The notes beneath the pieces were generated by a model. It was not told where the DNA came from. It saw nothing but the letters and a program-made list of their open reading frames with translations, and made no database searches. Shown here one piece after another: positions 7,788 to 16,254 of a DNA stretch of 64,000 bases; the first letter of the stretch is position 1; each line of letters begins with the position of its first letter. The translations under genes and the position numbers were made by a program. The DNA is from Mycolicibacterium komanii (GTDB taxonomy: Bacteria; Actinomycetota; Actinomycetes; Mycobacteriales; Mycobacteriaceae). The stretch spans positions 62,001 through 126,000 of the forward strand of contig NZ_CVTA01000022.1 of the NCBI RefSeq assembly GCF_001050035.1, in the 5' to 3' direction.

Positions 7788-8858
7788 TCACGCACCGCGT
7801 CGCAGGAATTCGGCGAGCGTCGCAGCCATGTCCGGAATCGCGTGTCGGGCAATGACTTCGTAGCCGTGCGTGCTGAGCGTGGGCAGGCACAGCAGGCCGG
7901 CACGAGCCGTGAGCCCGCTGGCTTTCGCGTGTGAGGCATCGGATTCGAACGCGCCGAGCACCGCCGGCTGAGGCGAGAGTCCGAGATCGGTGGCGGCGGA
8001 GATCAGCGCGTCGGCGACCACCTTGTCGTAGATGGTCTCGGCGTCGCTGTACGCGACGATCGGACCGCCGCTGCACGTCGTGCCGTACTCCTCCTCCGTC
8101 GGACCCACCTCCAGCGCCAGGGTCAGGTCACCGGGCAGGACGCGGCTGGCGTACGTGCCCCCGACACCGCCGACCTCCTCGCTGGTGGTGAACACGAGAT
8201 AGGTGTCGCGTGCGGGACGCCCCTCGCTCGATGCGAGCCGGCCGGCCACGTCCAGCAGCGCGGTGACCGCTGCGCGGTCGTCCATGAAGTAGCACCCGAG
8301 ATAGTCCGAGCCGACGTCGATCAACGTGCGCTTGCTGTGGTGCACGCACGCCCGGGTGCCCGGTTTGATCCCGGCCTCGGCGAGTTCCTCCGGGCGCTGC
8401 CCGGTGAAGACGTACACGTGCAGCCAGTCCAGCGCCTGATCACCCTGATCGGGTTTGGTCTCCCAGATCCGCGCGCTCTCCTTGGTGGTGTGCTCGGAGC
8501 CGAGCGTCAGCACGCCGCAGACGGTGCGCTGGTCGCCGAGCAGTGCGACCGGGCCCAGACCGAAGTTGCCCGGATACATCGTGCCCAGCGGCGTCATCCG
8601 CAGGGTGCCGTCGTCATTGATGCGCTTGACGAGCATCGACAGCTCGTCCATGTGCGCCATCACGCGAACCGCCTGCGCCTGCCGGTCCTGGCCGTGGATC
8701 AGGCCGACGAGATTTCCCGCCTCGTCGATCCACATCTCGTCGGCGTGTGGCTCCAGCTCGCGACGGCACACCTCCCGCACGGAGTTCTCCTGGCCGCACG
8801 GTCCATACGCATGGAGAAGCTCTTGCAGCAGATCGCGGCGCAGCGGTTCGTCGGGCAT
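7788..8858 (-). CDS. M42-family zinc aminopeptidase
   Basis: A cytoplasmic metallo-aminopeptidase of the M42 (FrvX/TET) family, 356 residues, which removes N-terminal residues from peptides and forms large oligomers in known members. Visible active-site residues are His69 and Asp71 in AHMDE, Asp193/194 in the FMDDRAA segment, the Glu227-Glu228 pair in SEEVGG, and His331 in STHGYEV. Together they make up the two-metal centre. ATG 8858 gives the canonical LLQELLHAYGPCGQE beginning. It lies 29 bp downstream of the methionine aminopeptidase gene on the same strand, so the two probably form an operon for N-terminal trimming of peptides. Confidence 0.88.
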   Translation of the reverse strand: MPDEPLRRDLLQELLHAYGPCGQENSVREVCRRELEPHADEMWIDEAGNLVGLIHGQDRQAQAVRVMAHMDELSMLVKRINDDGTLRMTPLGTMYPGNFGLGPVALLGDQRTVCGVLTLGSEHTTKESARIWETKPDQGDQALDWLHVYVFTGQRPEELAEAGIKPGTRACVHHSKRTLIDVGSDYLGCYFMDDRAAVTALLDVAGRLASSEGRPARDTYLVFTTSEEVGGVGGTYASRVLPGDLTLALEVGPTEEEYGTTCSGGPIVAYSDAETIYDKVVADALISAATDLGLSPQPAVLGAFESDASHAKASGLTARAGLLCLPTLSTHGYEVIARHAIPDMAATLAEFLRRGA

Positions 8859-8887
8859 GGATCTTGAATTGCCGACACCGCGTCGGC

Positions 8888-9688
8888 CTAACCTTCGGCG
8901 CCGCCCGGCGAGCCGGTGACGCGCTCCCGACGGGTGAGCACGAGCGGCGGACCATCGGTGATCGCGATGGTGTGTTCGCTGTGCGACGTGCGGGAGCCGT
9001 CGGCCGAGCGGATGGTCCACCCGTCGGGGTCATAGACGATCTTGTCGGTCCCTGCGGCGAACCACGGTTCGAGTGCCAGCGTGAGCCCGGGACGCAGCTT
9101 GAGCCCGCGGCCCGGGCGCCCGGCATTGGGGACGTGCGGGTCCTCGTGCATGGTGCGGCCCAGCCCGTGGCCGCCGAAATCCGTGTTCACCAGATACCCG
9201 TAGTCGGCGGCGACGGCGCCGATGGCCGCGGAGATGTCGCCGAGGCGGTTGCCGGGCAGCGCCGCGGCGATGCCGGCCTCGAGGGCCTGTTCGGTGGCGG
9301 TGACGAGGCGCCGATCCTCGTCGGCGGCGGTACCGACGATGATGCTGCGCGCGCAGTCGGCGACCCATCCGTCGATCGACACCGCGATGTCCATGCTGAG
9401 CAGGTCGCCGTCGCGTAACACATAATCATGCGGAAGGCCGTGCAGCACAGCGTCGTTCACCGACAGGCAGATGACGTTGCGGAACGGCCCGCGGCCGAAG
9501 GGCGGCGCGTAGTCCCAGTAGCAGGACTCGGCGCCGCGCTCGGCGATCAACGTCCTGGCGCGTTGTTCGAGGTCGAGCAGGTTGACTCCGGGCTGGGCGC
9601 GGGCGGCGAGATCGTCGAGCAGTTCGGCGAGAAAGGTCCCGGTGACGTCCATCGCCGCGATCTCGCTCGGTGTCTTCAACTCCAGCAC
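8888..9688 (-). CDS. map: Type I methionine aminopeptidase
   Basis: Removes the initiator methionine from nascent proteins and peptides. All five metal ligands are visible in the 266-residue product: Asp100 (SMDIA), Asp111 (ADCAR), His174 (GGHGLG), Glu207 (LEP) and Glu238 (SEHT), with His83 in VLHGLP. The start is GTG 9688, with GGAGGTC about 8 nt upstream. A reading further upstream would cross the operator region. It is divergent from a small XRE regulator and upstream of the M42 peptidase. It is probably an accessory paralogue rather than the housekeeping map usually found near secY/infA (inference). Confidence 0.9.
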   Translation of the reverse strand: MLELKTPSEIAAMDVTGTFLAELLDDLAARAQPGVNLLDLEQRARTLIAERGAESCYWDYAPPFGRGPFRNVICLSVNDAVLHGLPHDYVLRDGDLLSMDIAVSIDGWVADCARSIIVGTAADEDRRLVTATEQALEAGIAAALPGNRLGDISAAIGAVAADYGYLVNTDFGGHGLGRTMHEDPHVPNAGRPGRGLKLRPGLTLALEPWFAAGTDKIVYDPDGWTIRSADGSRTSHSEHTIAITDGPPLVLTRRERVTGSPGGAEG

Positions 9689-9706
9689 CCGACTGACCTC
9701 CTGACC

Positions 9707-9751
9707 GGTATGAAAATACCAGCGTAACCGACAACGCGGTATTTTCATACC
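9707..9751. promoter_or_regulatory. Two GGTAT-N4-ATACC operators between map and the XRE gene
   Basis: GGTATGAAAATACC (9707-9720) and its exact reverse complement GGTATTTTCATACC (9738-9751) face each other. Each copy is itself a 5-bp inverted repeat. They lie 18 bp from the map start and 21 bp from the regulator start, covering both promoter regions. The simplest reading is binding by the adjacent XRE protein. Confidence 0.75.
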
Positions 9752-9772
9752 GACTCGAGGTAGGCTGCTGGC

Positions 9773-10039
9773 ATGGTGCGCCTTCCGTTGACCGCTGAAC
9801 AACTCGCCGCCGGTAAGCGCATCGGTGAGCAACTCCGGCAGGCTCGCGGTGAGCGCACACTCGCGGAAGTGGCTGAGGCGGCGGCGATTTCGCCGGAAAC
9901 GTTGCGCAAGATCGAGACCGGCCGACTGGCGACGCCGTCGTTCACGACGATCGCCGCGCTCGCCCGCGTGCTTCCGTTGTCGCTCGACGAACTCGCCGAA
10001 ATCTGCCTCGCGCGCAGCGACCTCCGGCAGACCGGCTGA
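9773..10039 (+). CDS. Small XRE-family (Cro/CI-type) regulator
   Basis: An 88-residue protein consisting almost only of a helix-turn-helix of the XRE type (about residues 14-75), with TLAEVAEAAAISPETLRKIETGR as the HTH core. There is no ligand domain. The ATG at 9773 has only a weak GAGG about 12 nt upstream. GTG 9776 is an alternative. It is divergent from map and flanks two mirror-image GGTAT-N4-ATACC sites, so it likely represses itself and the map-M42 operon. Confidence 0.87.
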   Translation: MVRLPLTAEQLAAGKRIGEQLRQARGERTLAEVAEAAAISPETLRKIETGRLATPSFTTIAALARVLPLSLDELAEICLARSDLRQTG

Positions 10040-10045
10040 CTCAGG

Positions 10046-10279
10046 TCACTGCGTGACCGGCGGGTGGGGATAAGGCGGCGGCACCGGTACGCACAGACCC
10101 GTGCTGGTGTCCAGGGCCTTCCCGTCGACGCAGAACGACGAGCACCCGTAGATGACGCCCGTCTGGCCCGGCGGACAACAACAGTTGCCGGGCTGCGCCG
10201 CGGCGACGACGGGTGAAACGGGTGCAGCCACCAGCGCGGCCGCGAATAGCCCCGCGATCAAATGCCGTCGCAAAGTCAT
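10046..10279 (-). CDS. Small secreted cysteine-rich protein
   Basis: A 77-residue precursor with a clear Sec signal peptide (RRHLIAGLFAAALVAAPVSPVVAAA). The mature part has about 50 residues and six cysteines, including a CCC triplet, and ends in a Pro-rich tail. The even cysteine number suggests disulphide bonds after export. Function unknown. It lies alone on the minus strand between the XRE gene, which converges 6 bp away, and selO. Confidence 0.75.
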   Translation of the reverse strand: MTLRRHLIAGLFAAALVAAPVSPVVAAAQPGNCCCPPGQTGVIYGCSSFCVDGKALDTSTGLCVPVPPPYPHPPVTQ

Positions 10280-10302
10280 GACCGCAGTCTAGGACCGCCC
10301 GG

Positions 10303-11772
10303 TCACGTCCCACAGAAGGTTCGGTACTTCCCGAAATCCTCCGGCGCGGGCTCGGCGTAGCGCGCGAGGCCGGGACGCTCGTCGTACGGCGCGGTCACGG
10401 CGTCGAGAAGGCGGTACAGCGGCTCGAGGTCGCCTTCGGCCGTCGCGGCGGTCAGCGCCTCCTCGACCAGATGATTGCGCGGAATGTAGATCGGGTTGGC
10501 GCGGTCCATCACCGTCGCGTCGGGCCGCAACGCATGCCAGCGCGCCAGCCACTCGTCGAAGGCGGCCAGGTCGAGAAACAGGCCGCGCGCGGGTTCGTCG
10601 TCGCCGCGGGCGGCGTGCCCGAGCTGACGGAAGAACGACGTGAAGTCGACGTGGCTCTGATGCAGCTGGGCGATCAGGTCGTTCATCAACGGCACCGCGA
10701 TCTCGTCCGGGGTCTCCGTCAGCCCGAGCTTCGCGCACATCCCCGTGGCCAGCGCGTCCTGGAACTTGGGCGCGAAACCGGCGAGGCTGCCCTCCGCGAT
10801 CGCGATCGCCTGCTGCTGGTCGTCGGCGAACAGCGGCAGCAGGGCCTCGGCCAGCCGGGCCAGGTTCCACACCGCGATGGCCGGCTGATTGCCGTAGGCG
10901 TAGCGGCCCCACGAGTCGATCGAGCTGAACACGGTCTCGGGGTCGTAGGCCTCCATGAACGCGCACGGTCCGTAGTCGATGGTCTCGCCGGAGATCGTCA
11001 TGTTGTCGGTGTTCATCACGCCGTGCACGAAACCGACCAGCATCCACTTCGCGATCAGCGCCGCCTGCACCGCGATCACCGACTCCAGCAACGCGACGTA
11101 ACGGTTGCCCGCCTCGGCGGCCTGCGGGTGGTGTCGGTCGATGGCGTGGTCGGCCAGGCGCCGCAGAAGGTCGACGTCGCCGGTGTTCGCGGCGTACTGG
11201 AACGTTCCGACCCGCAGATGGCTGCCGGCCACCCGTGCCAGGACGGCGCCCGGTAGCGGCGTCTCGCGCTGCACCTGGCGTCCGGTGGCGACCACGGCCA
11301 GCGAGCGGGTGGTCGGGATTCCCAGCGCGTGCATCGCCTCGCTGACGATGTACTCGCGCAGCATCGGGCCGACGGCCGCCAACCCGTCGCCGCCGCGGGC
11401 GAACGGCGTCGCGCCGGACCCCTTCAGGTGCAGGTCGCGCAGCTCGCCGGAGGTCGTCGTGAGCTCGCCCAACAGCAGCGCGCGCCCGTCGCCCAGCCGC
11501 GGCACGTACCCGCCGAACTGGTGGCCGGCATACGCCTGCGCGACCGGGGTGGCCCCGCTGGGGACCAGCGTGCCGACCAGCAAACGCAGCCCGTCCGGCC
11601 CGCGCAGCCATGTCGCGTCGATGCCGAGTTCGGCGGCCAACGGTTCATTGAGGACGAGCAGTCGCGGGTCGGGTGCCGCCTCGGCCTGCCAGCGCACCGC
11701 CAACTCGGGTAGGTCGCTGGCGTAACGGTCGGCGAAGGTGACGGCGGTGGGTGCGAGGCTCACCCCTTCCAC
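10303..11772 (-). CDS. selO: SelO (YdiU) pseudokinase, protein AMPylase
   Basis: Member of the SelO/YdiU family. Characterised members have an inverted-ATP kinase fold and transfer AMP to Ser/Thr/Tyr residues, in bacteria linked to redox stress. The 489-residue product shows [18 protein letters not shown] (81-98), the nucleotide-binding [11 protein letters not shown] (116-126), HGVMNTDNM (250-258) and DYGP (266-269). It ends Cys-Gly-Thr. The antepenultimate Cys487 occupies the position of selenocysteine in eukaryotic SelO. The start may be GTG 11772 or GTG 11763; the longer one is given. The neighbours are unrelated. Confidence 0.93.
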   Translation of the reverse strand: MEGVSLAPTAVTFADRYASDLPELAVRWQAEAAPDPRLLVLNEPLAAELGIDATWLRGPDGLRLLVGTLVPSGATPVAQAYAGHQFGGYVPRLGDGRALLLGELTTTSGELRDLHLKGSGATPFARGGDGLAAVGPMLREYIVSEAMHALGIPTTRSLAVVATGRQVQRETPLPGAVLARVAGSHLRVGTFQYAANTGDVDLLRRLADHAIDRHHPQAAEAGNRYVALLESVIAVQAALIAKWMLVGFVHGVMNTDNMTISGETIDYGPCAFMEAYDPETVFSSIDSWGRYAYGNQPAIAVWNLARLAEALLPLFADDQQQAIAIAEGSLAGFAPKFQDALATGMCAKLGLTETPDEIAVPLMNDLIAQLHQSHVDFTSFFRQLGHAARGDDEPARGLFLDLAAFDEWLARWHALRPDATVMDRANPIYIPRNHLVEEALTAATAEGDLEPLYRLLDAVTAPYDERPGLARYAEPAPEDFGKYRTFCGT

Positions 11773-11844
11773 AGTACGAGCAGCCGCGGTTGGTCCCCGG
11801 TTGTGAAATCGGCGACGGTTGGGGGCCCTATCGCGTCGACGGAT

Positions 11845-12120
11845 TCACAAGCGAGCGGGCGTCTGCAGCAGCGCACCCCATTCGGAGAGCACCGCGGTCC
11901 GCGCCGCCGCATTCGGGCATTCCGCCTTACCGCCCGCGGCCGTGACGAGCGCGTCGGCGAGCGTGAACAGCGGTACCTGATGCTGTTGCGCGGCGCGGAT
12001 CATCTCGCGGAACGCCTCGTCGGCCGTGCAGTGTCGAAGCGCGATGAGAACACCTTCGGCGGTGTCCAGGCATTGTCGTCCGGGTGTCATGGCTCCGTTG
12101 GTACCAACCGCAGTCGGCAT
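11845..12120 (-). CDS. Small ANTAR-domain-like protein
   Basis: About 91 residues. The segment EGVLIALRHCTADEAFREMI followed by RAAQQHQVPLFTLADALV matches the three-helix ANTAR pattern, an RNA-binding antiterminator output domain, with the typical 'A.G.L....C..DEAF..L..AS....L..LA' spacing. There is no room for a GAF or receiver domain. The start (ATG 12120 or ATG 12090) is uncertain. The frame is open further upstream, but that part lies antisense to the MTHFR gene. A free-standing ANTAR protein would need a partner for signal input. Confidence 0.5.
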   Translation of the reverse strand: MPTAVGTNGAMTPGRQCLDTAEGVLIALRHCTADEAFREMIRAAQQHQVPLFTLADALVTAAGGKAECPNAAARTAVLSEWGALLQTPARL

Positions 12121-12295
12121 GCAGGTGATCAAACGCTGGGAATCGGCTGCGAGCCATGGAGCGGCGGAGCCGAAACCGGTCTCAACGGCGCTGTCTGTAT
12201 GGTGAGGCTTCCCGAGGGAGCGCGGGATTGGAGAAAACCGGGTCAGCGAGGACCTGCCGCGCGCGGGAACCAACCGTCGGATGAGGAGCAGCCCG

Positions 12296-13189
12296 GTGAC
12301 GCTGAACACCATCGCGCTCGAGCTCGTGCCGCCGAACGTCGAACGCGGGCACGAGCAGGCGTTGGAGGATGCGCAGAAGGTGCTGCGGTGCTCCGCCGAG
12401 ACGGGTCTCGACGGCCGCATCCGGCACGTGATGATCCCCGGCATGATCGAAGAGGACGACGACCGTCCCATCGAGATGAAGCCGAAGATGGACGTGCTCG
12501 ACTTCTGGGCGATCATCACCCCCGAACTGTCCGGGATGAACGGCCTGTGCACGCAGGTCACCGCGTTCATGGACGAACCGACGCTGCGCCGCCGGCTCAC
12601 CGACCTGTCCAGCGCAGGGTTCGACGGCATCGCGTTCGTCGGGGTGCCGCGCACGATGAACGACGGCGAAGGCACCGGCGTCGCCCCGACCGACGCGCTG
12701 TCGCTCTACTCCGATGTGGTGCCCAATCGCGGGGCGATCCTCATCCCGACCCGCGACGGCGAACAGGGCCGGTTCCGGTTCAAGTGCGATCAGGGCGCCA
12801 CCTACGGCATGACCCAGCTGCTGTACTCGGACGCGATCGTCGGGTTCCTGCGCGACTTCGCCGCCGAGACCGACCACCGCCCGGAGATCCTGCTGTCATT
12901 CGGGTTCGTGCCGAAGATGGAGAGCAAGGTCGGCCTGATCAACTGGCTGATCCAGGATCCGGGCAATGCGGCCGTCGCGGCGGAGCAGGAGTTCGTCAGA
13001 AAGCTCGCTGCCACGGAGCCGGCGGAGAAGCGCAAGCTGATGGTCGACCTGTACAAGCGCGTCATCGACGGCGTCGGCGAGCTCGGATTCCCGCTCAGCA
13101 TCCACCTGGAGGCGACCTACGGCGTCTCGGTTCCGGCGTTCGAGACGTTCGCCGAGATGCTCGACTACTGGGCCCCCGACAAGGCCTGA
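12296..13189 (+). CDS. Mycobacterial-type (non-canonical) methylenetetrahydrofolate reductase
   Basis: The 297-residue product resembles the mycobacterial Rv2172c-type protein. That family reduces 5,10-methylene-THF to 5-methyl-THF for methionine synthesis but is shorter than, and divergent from, MetF and reported to lack tightly bound FAD. The NTIALELVPPN start and the FVGVPRTMNDG and LSIHLEATYG segments fit my memory of that family. GTG 12296 is chosen because GAGGAG (12283-12288) sits 7 nt upstream; ATG 12281 is inside that site. No methionine genes are adjacent. Alternatives within the MTHFR-like TIM-barrel group cannot be excluded. Confidence 0.68.
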   Translation: MTLNTIALELVPPNVERGHEQALEDAQKVLRCSAETGLDGRIRHVMIPGMIEEDDDRPIEMKPKMDVLDFWAIITPELSGMNGLCTQVTAFMDEPTLRRRLTDLSSAGFDGIAFVGVPRTMNDGEGTGVAPTDALSLYSDVVPNRGAILIPTRDGEQGRFRFKCDQGATYGMTQLLYSDAIVGFLRDFAAETDHRPEILLSFGFVPKMESKVGLINWLIQDPGNAAVAAEQEFVRKLAATEPAEKRKLMVDLYKRVIDGVGELGFPLSIHLEATYGVSVPAFETFAEMLDYWAPDKA

Positions 13190-13226
13190 CGGTTTACCCC
13201 CGCGGTCCGCGGGAAGGCCTCACGAC

Positions 13227-14387
13227 GTGGTGGGCAGTCCCATACCGCGTCTGCGGCGCACCTTGACCCAGGTGAGGCTCGATCGCGAAACCGCGCTCGC
13301 GTTGTTGAAAGGCGTCATCGCCTGCACAGGCGCGTGGCTCCTGGCCACGAAGGTGTTCGGGTCCTCCCACGCCACCTTCGCGGCGTTCTCCGCACTGATG
13401 TTGGTCGAGATCACCATCGCCGACTCGGTCGCGAAGGCCGTCCGCTACACGGCGGCCATGCTCGCCGGCATCGCCCTGGCGGGCGCGGTCGTGTGGATGT
13501 GGGGTGTGGCGGTATGGCTGTTCCCGGCGATCCTCGTCGTCGCGCTCGTGATCGGGCGGTGGCACCGGCTGGGCAGCCAGGGAATCAACGTCGCGGTCGC
13601 GGCGATCTTCGCGTACGGCGCGTTCGCGCTGCCGTCCGGTGGCGCCTCGGCCGGTAGCCCGCTGCCCTCGATCGCGGGGATGGTGCTGCTGGGCGCCTCG
13701 GTGGCGCTCGTGGTGGCCTTGGTCATTGCGCCGCCGTTGCGGTACCGCAGCGCGCGCTACGCCGTCGAATCGGTCAGCGGGTCGATGATCGACCTGCTTT
13801 CGGATATGGCCGACGGGCTTTCGGGCGGCGAGGTGAGCGACGACGAGGCCCACGACTGGCGGTGGCGCGCCGACACCCTGCCGAACAAGGCCGCGCAGGC
13901 GCGTCACACCCTCGACCACGCGGTGCGCACGACGAAGCTCAACCTGCGCCGCCTACTGGTCCACACCGACACCGGGGTGGCGGGACACAGGGTGACCGTC
14001 AACGCGCTCGAGCGGATCGGTGAAGAGCTGCGCTGGGTGGCCACGGGGGTCGCCCGCGCCGTAGCGCGCGACGAGTCGGGTGCGCAACACGACGAATTCC
14101 TCCGCCGATACGGCACGTTGCTGGCGGCCGTGCGCGATGCCGTGGCCGCCGCGGGGGAGATGCACACGGTCGAGGACTTCAGCGGCCGGCCGCTGACCGA
14201 GCAGGCCCGTCGCTGCCGGGCGGCGTTCGACGAGCTGACCGAGCACGTGCAGAACCGGGAGCTCGACCGGCCGACCCAGTGGGCCATCTTCGGCGGGTTG
14301 TACACCGACGCCGAGCGCCTCTGCGACGAGATCGACTCCGCCCGTGAGGCTTACGCGACCTCCGGTGGCGCGGTGCGGCCCCGGTAG
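13227..14387 (+). CDS. FUSC/ArAE-like membrane protein, putative exporter
   Basis: A 386-residue protein. The first half has about six hydrophobic segments (residues 25-165), beginning ALLKGVIACTGAWLLATKVFG, and the second half is cytoplasmic and helical. This is half of the usual FUSC (fusaric-acid resistance, aromatic-acid exporter) architecture and is typical of short actinobacterial members. Substrates of such proteins range from aromatic acids to cell-wall components, so none is assigned. The GTG start lies close after a CCCGCGG/CCGCGGG palindrome. It is co-directional with the MTHFR gene (37 bp gap) and convergent with the following SDR. Confidence 0.8.
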   Translation: MVGSPIPRLRRTLTQVRLDRETALALLKGVIACTGAWLLATKVFGSSHATFAAFSALMLVEITIADSVAKAVRYTAAMLAGIALAGAVVWMWGVAVWLFPAILVVALVIGRWHRLGSQGINVAVAAIFAYGAFALPSGGASAGSPLPSIAGMVLLGASVALVVALVIAPPLRYRSARYAVESVSGSMIDLLSDMADGLSGGEVSDDEAHDWRWRADTLPNKAAQARHTLDHAVRTTKLNLRRLLVHTDTGVAGHRVTVNALERIGEELRWVATGVARAVARDESGAQHDEFLRRYGTLLAAVRDAVAAAGEMHTVEDFSGRPLTEQARRCRAAFDELTEHVQNRELDRPTQWAIFGGLYTDAERLCDEIDSAREAYATSGGAVRPR

Positions 14388-14410
14388 GACCGCACCGCGA
14401 CCGCGGACAC

Positions 14411-15184
14411 TCACGACGCTTGACGTGTCGGCATGATCGTCAGCTGTTGCACGTTCACCCGCGCCGGTTGCGACACCAGGAATTCGATCGCCTCGGCGAC
14501 GTCATCCGGTGCGAGCCAGTCGATCTGCTCGCGGGTTCCGTCCAACCACTCCAGGGCGCCTGCGTCGGTGACGTGGCCCTGCAGCTCGGTCTCGACGATG
14601 CCCGGTTCGACCGTCGCGACGCGCACATCCTTGGCGCCGAGTTCGGCGCGCAACGTGCGCGACATGTGCGTGACGAACGCCTTGGTGCCCGAATAGACCG
14701 CGAAGTTGGGGAAGATGTTCTGCGCCGCGATCGACGAGGTGTTGATCAGGTCGGCGACGCCCTTGTCGGCAGCGGACTTCAGCAGCTGCGGAACGAACGC
14801 GCCGATGACGGTCATCAGCCCGGCGATGTTGAGGTCGATCTGCTGCTGCCACTGGTCGAAGCGTTGCTCGTCGATCGCCGACGGCAGCATGACCCCGGCG
14901 TTGTTGAACAGCACATCGACGGTGCCCAGTTCGGCGGCCACCCGCTCGGCCGCGGCGTGCACGGCGTCGGCGTCGGTCACGTCGACCGCAAGGGCGAGCG
15001 CGGTGCCGCCCGCCTCGACGATCTCGGCTACGAGCTTGTCGAGCCGGTCCGCGCGGCGCGCGATCAGGGCGACCTTGGCGCCCGACGCGGCGAGCTTCTT
15101 GGCCGTTGCCTCGCCGATGCCGCTCGAAGCTCCGGTGATCACGGCGACGCGTCCGGCCAGGGGGGCGGTGGTGTGGGTTGTCAT
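14411..15184 (-). CDS. SDR-family oxidoreductase
   Basis: A 257-residue SDR of the classical type with TGASSGIG (17-24), NNAG (94-97), Ser151, Tyr164 and Lys168. It begins MTTHTTAPLAGRVAVITG, with AAAGG upstream of ATG 15184. It resembles the YdfG/serine-dehydrogenase-like subgroup acting on small hydroxy compounds, but the substrate is not inferred. It is divergent from an XRE/MmyB-type regulator. This regulator-SDR pairing recurs in actinomycetes and suggests the SDR is the direct target of the regulator. Confidence 0.9.
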   Translation of the reverse strand: MTTHTTAPLAGRVAVITGASSGIGEATAKKLAASGAKVALIARRADRLDKLVAEIVEAGGTALALAVDVTDADAVHAAAERVAAELGTVDVLFNNAGVMLPSAIDEQRFDQWQQQIDLNIAGLMTVIGAFVPQLLKSAADKGVADLINTSSIAAQNIFPNFAVYSGTKAFVTHMSRTLRAELGAKDVRVATVEPGIVETELQGHVTDAGALEWLDGTREQIDWLAPDDVAEAIEFLVSQPARVNVQQLTIMPTRQAS

Positions 15185-15303
15185 GTCGGGAACCTTTCTT
15201 CCGTTCGGTGGCGGCGGGAGTGCCGCACACTCGAGACAACAACCGCGCGCGGCCCGCTGAGCGGCCAAAACGAGCCCCCGTCGGCCTCGGTTCGGCGTAC
15301 CTA

Positions 15304-15317
15304 GGACTGGCAGGTCC
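15304..15317. promoter_or_regulatory. Possible operator in the SDR/XRE divergent region
   Basis: GGACTGGCAGGTCC is a short inverted repeat (GGAC/GTCC with a 6-bp centre) in the 178-bp region between divergent genes, 45 bp before the regulator's start. A TTGACG at 15322-15327 may be a -35 element for the regulator. Both signals are weak. Confidence 0.3.
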
Positions 15318-15362
15318 ACCTTTGACGCGGTGTGAACGGGCCGATGCGCCCACACTGGATGC

Positions 15363-16232
15363 ATGGACCACAACGCCGAGCTCAAGGAGTTCCTGCGGAC
15401 GCGGCGCGCGCGATTGCGCGTCGACGACGTGGAGATCGGTGGCACCAGCCGGGTCCGACGGGTCCCGGGGCTTCGCCGCGAGGAGGTCGCGCAGTTGGCC
15501 GGGGTGAGCGTCGACTACTACAGCCGCCTCGAGCAGGGCCGCCACCTCAACGTCTCAGACGAGGTCCTCGACGCCGTCGCACGGGCGCTGCGGCTCGACG
15601 AGGTCGAGCGGTCGTATCTGTTCCAGATCGCGCGGACGAACACTCGCCGCGCACGGCGGCGTCCGGCGCCCGTGCAGCGGGTACGGCCGGGCGTACGCCG
15701 CGTGCTCGAGACGCTCGACGACGTGACGCCGGCCTTCGTGTTCGGCCGCCGGATGGACATGCTGGCGGCCAACCGGCTGGCCCGCGCGCTGATCGGCGAC
15801 TTCGAGGCCTTACCGCCGCGGGAACGAAACCTGTTGCGGTTCACCTTCCTCGACGAGTCCGCACGCGAGCTCTACACCGACTGGGAAGAGGTGGCCCGCG
15901 ACAACGTCGCGATCCTGCGCCTGGACGCCGGTAGGCATCCGGACGATCCGCTGCTGACCGAGCTGGTCGGCGAGCTCGCCGTCAAGAGCGAGGAGTTCCG
16001 GCGGTGGTGGGCCGACCACAACGTGCGCGAACGCACGCACGGAACCAAGCGCTACCACCACCCGCTGGTCGGCGACCTCGCGGTGAACTACGAGAGCGTC
16101 GCGGTGCTGGGCGATCCGGACCAGACGTTGTGCATCTACACCGCCGAGCCCGGCTCGCCGTCGGAGACCGCGCTGCGGTTGCTGGCCAACTGGACCGGCA
16201 CCCCGTCGACCGCCGACCTGCCGACCCCCTGA
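15363..16232 (+). CDS. XRE regulator with MmyB-like ligand-binding domain
   Basis: A 289-residue regulator. An N-terminal XRE helix-turn-helix (about 10-75, including LRREEVAQLAGVSVDYYSRLEQG) is followed by a PAS-like MmyB ligand domain (about 110-275). That domain contains DMLAANRLARALIGDF and the family's RYHHPLVGDLAVNYE segment. In Streptomyces, MmyB-type domains bind small molecules such as methylenomycin-related signals or fatty acids. Divergent from an SDR gene, it is probably its regulator. The start ATG 15363 sits behind CACTGGATGC with no strong ribosome site. Confidence 0.92.
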   Translation: MDHNAELKEFLRTRRARLRVDDVEIGGTSRVRRVPGLRREEVAQLAGVSVDYYSRLEQGRHLNVSDEVLDAVARALRLDEVERSYLFQIARTNTRRARRRPAPVQRVRPGVRRVLETLDDVTPAFVFGRRMDMLAANRLARALIGDFEALPPRERNLLRFTFLDESARELYTDWEEVARDNVAILRLDAGRHPDDPLLTELVGELAVKSEEFRRWWADHNVRERTHGTKRYHHPLVGDLAVNYESVAVLGDPDQTLCIYTAEPGSPSETALRLLANWTGTPSTADLPTP

Positions 16233-16254
16233 CCGGCCGCCTATCCTCGCCACA

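Noticed and set aside
12121..12675. Extended version of the small ANTAR protein
   Set aside because: The upstream part is antisense to the MTHFR gene and has no GAF or receiver features, so only the C-terminal part is annotated.
13198..13212. CCCGCGG/CCGCGGG palindrome as terminator of the MTHFR gene
   Set aside because: The loop would be one base, too short for a stable hairpin of this form, and there is no T-run.
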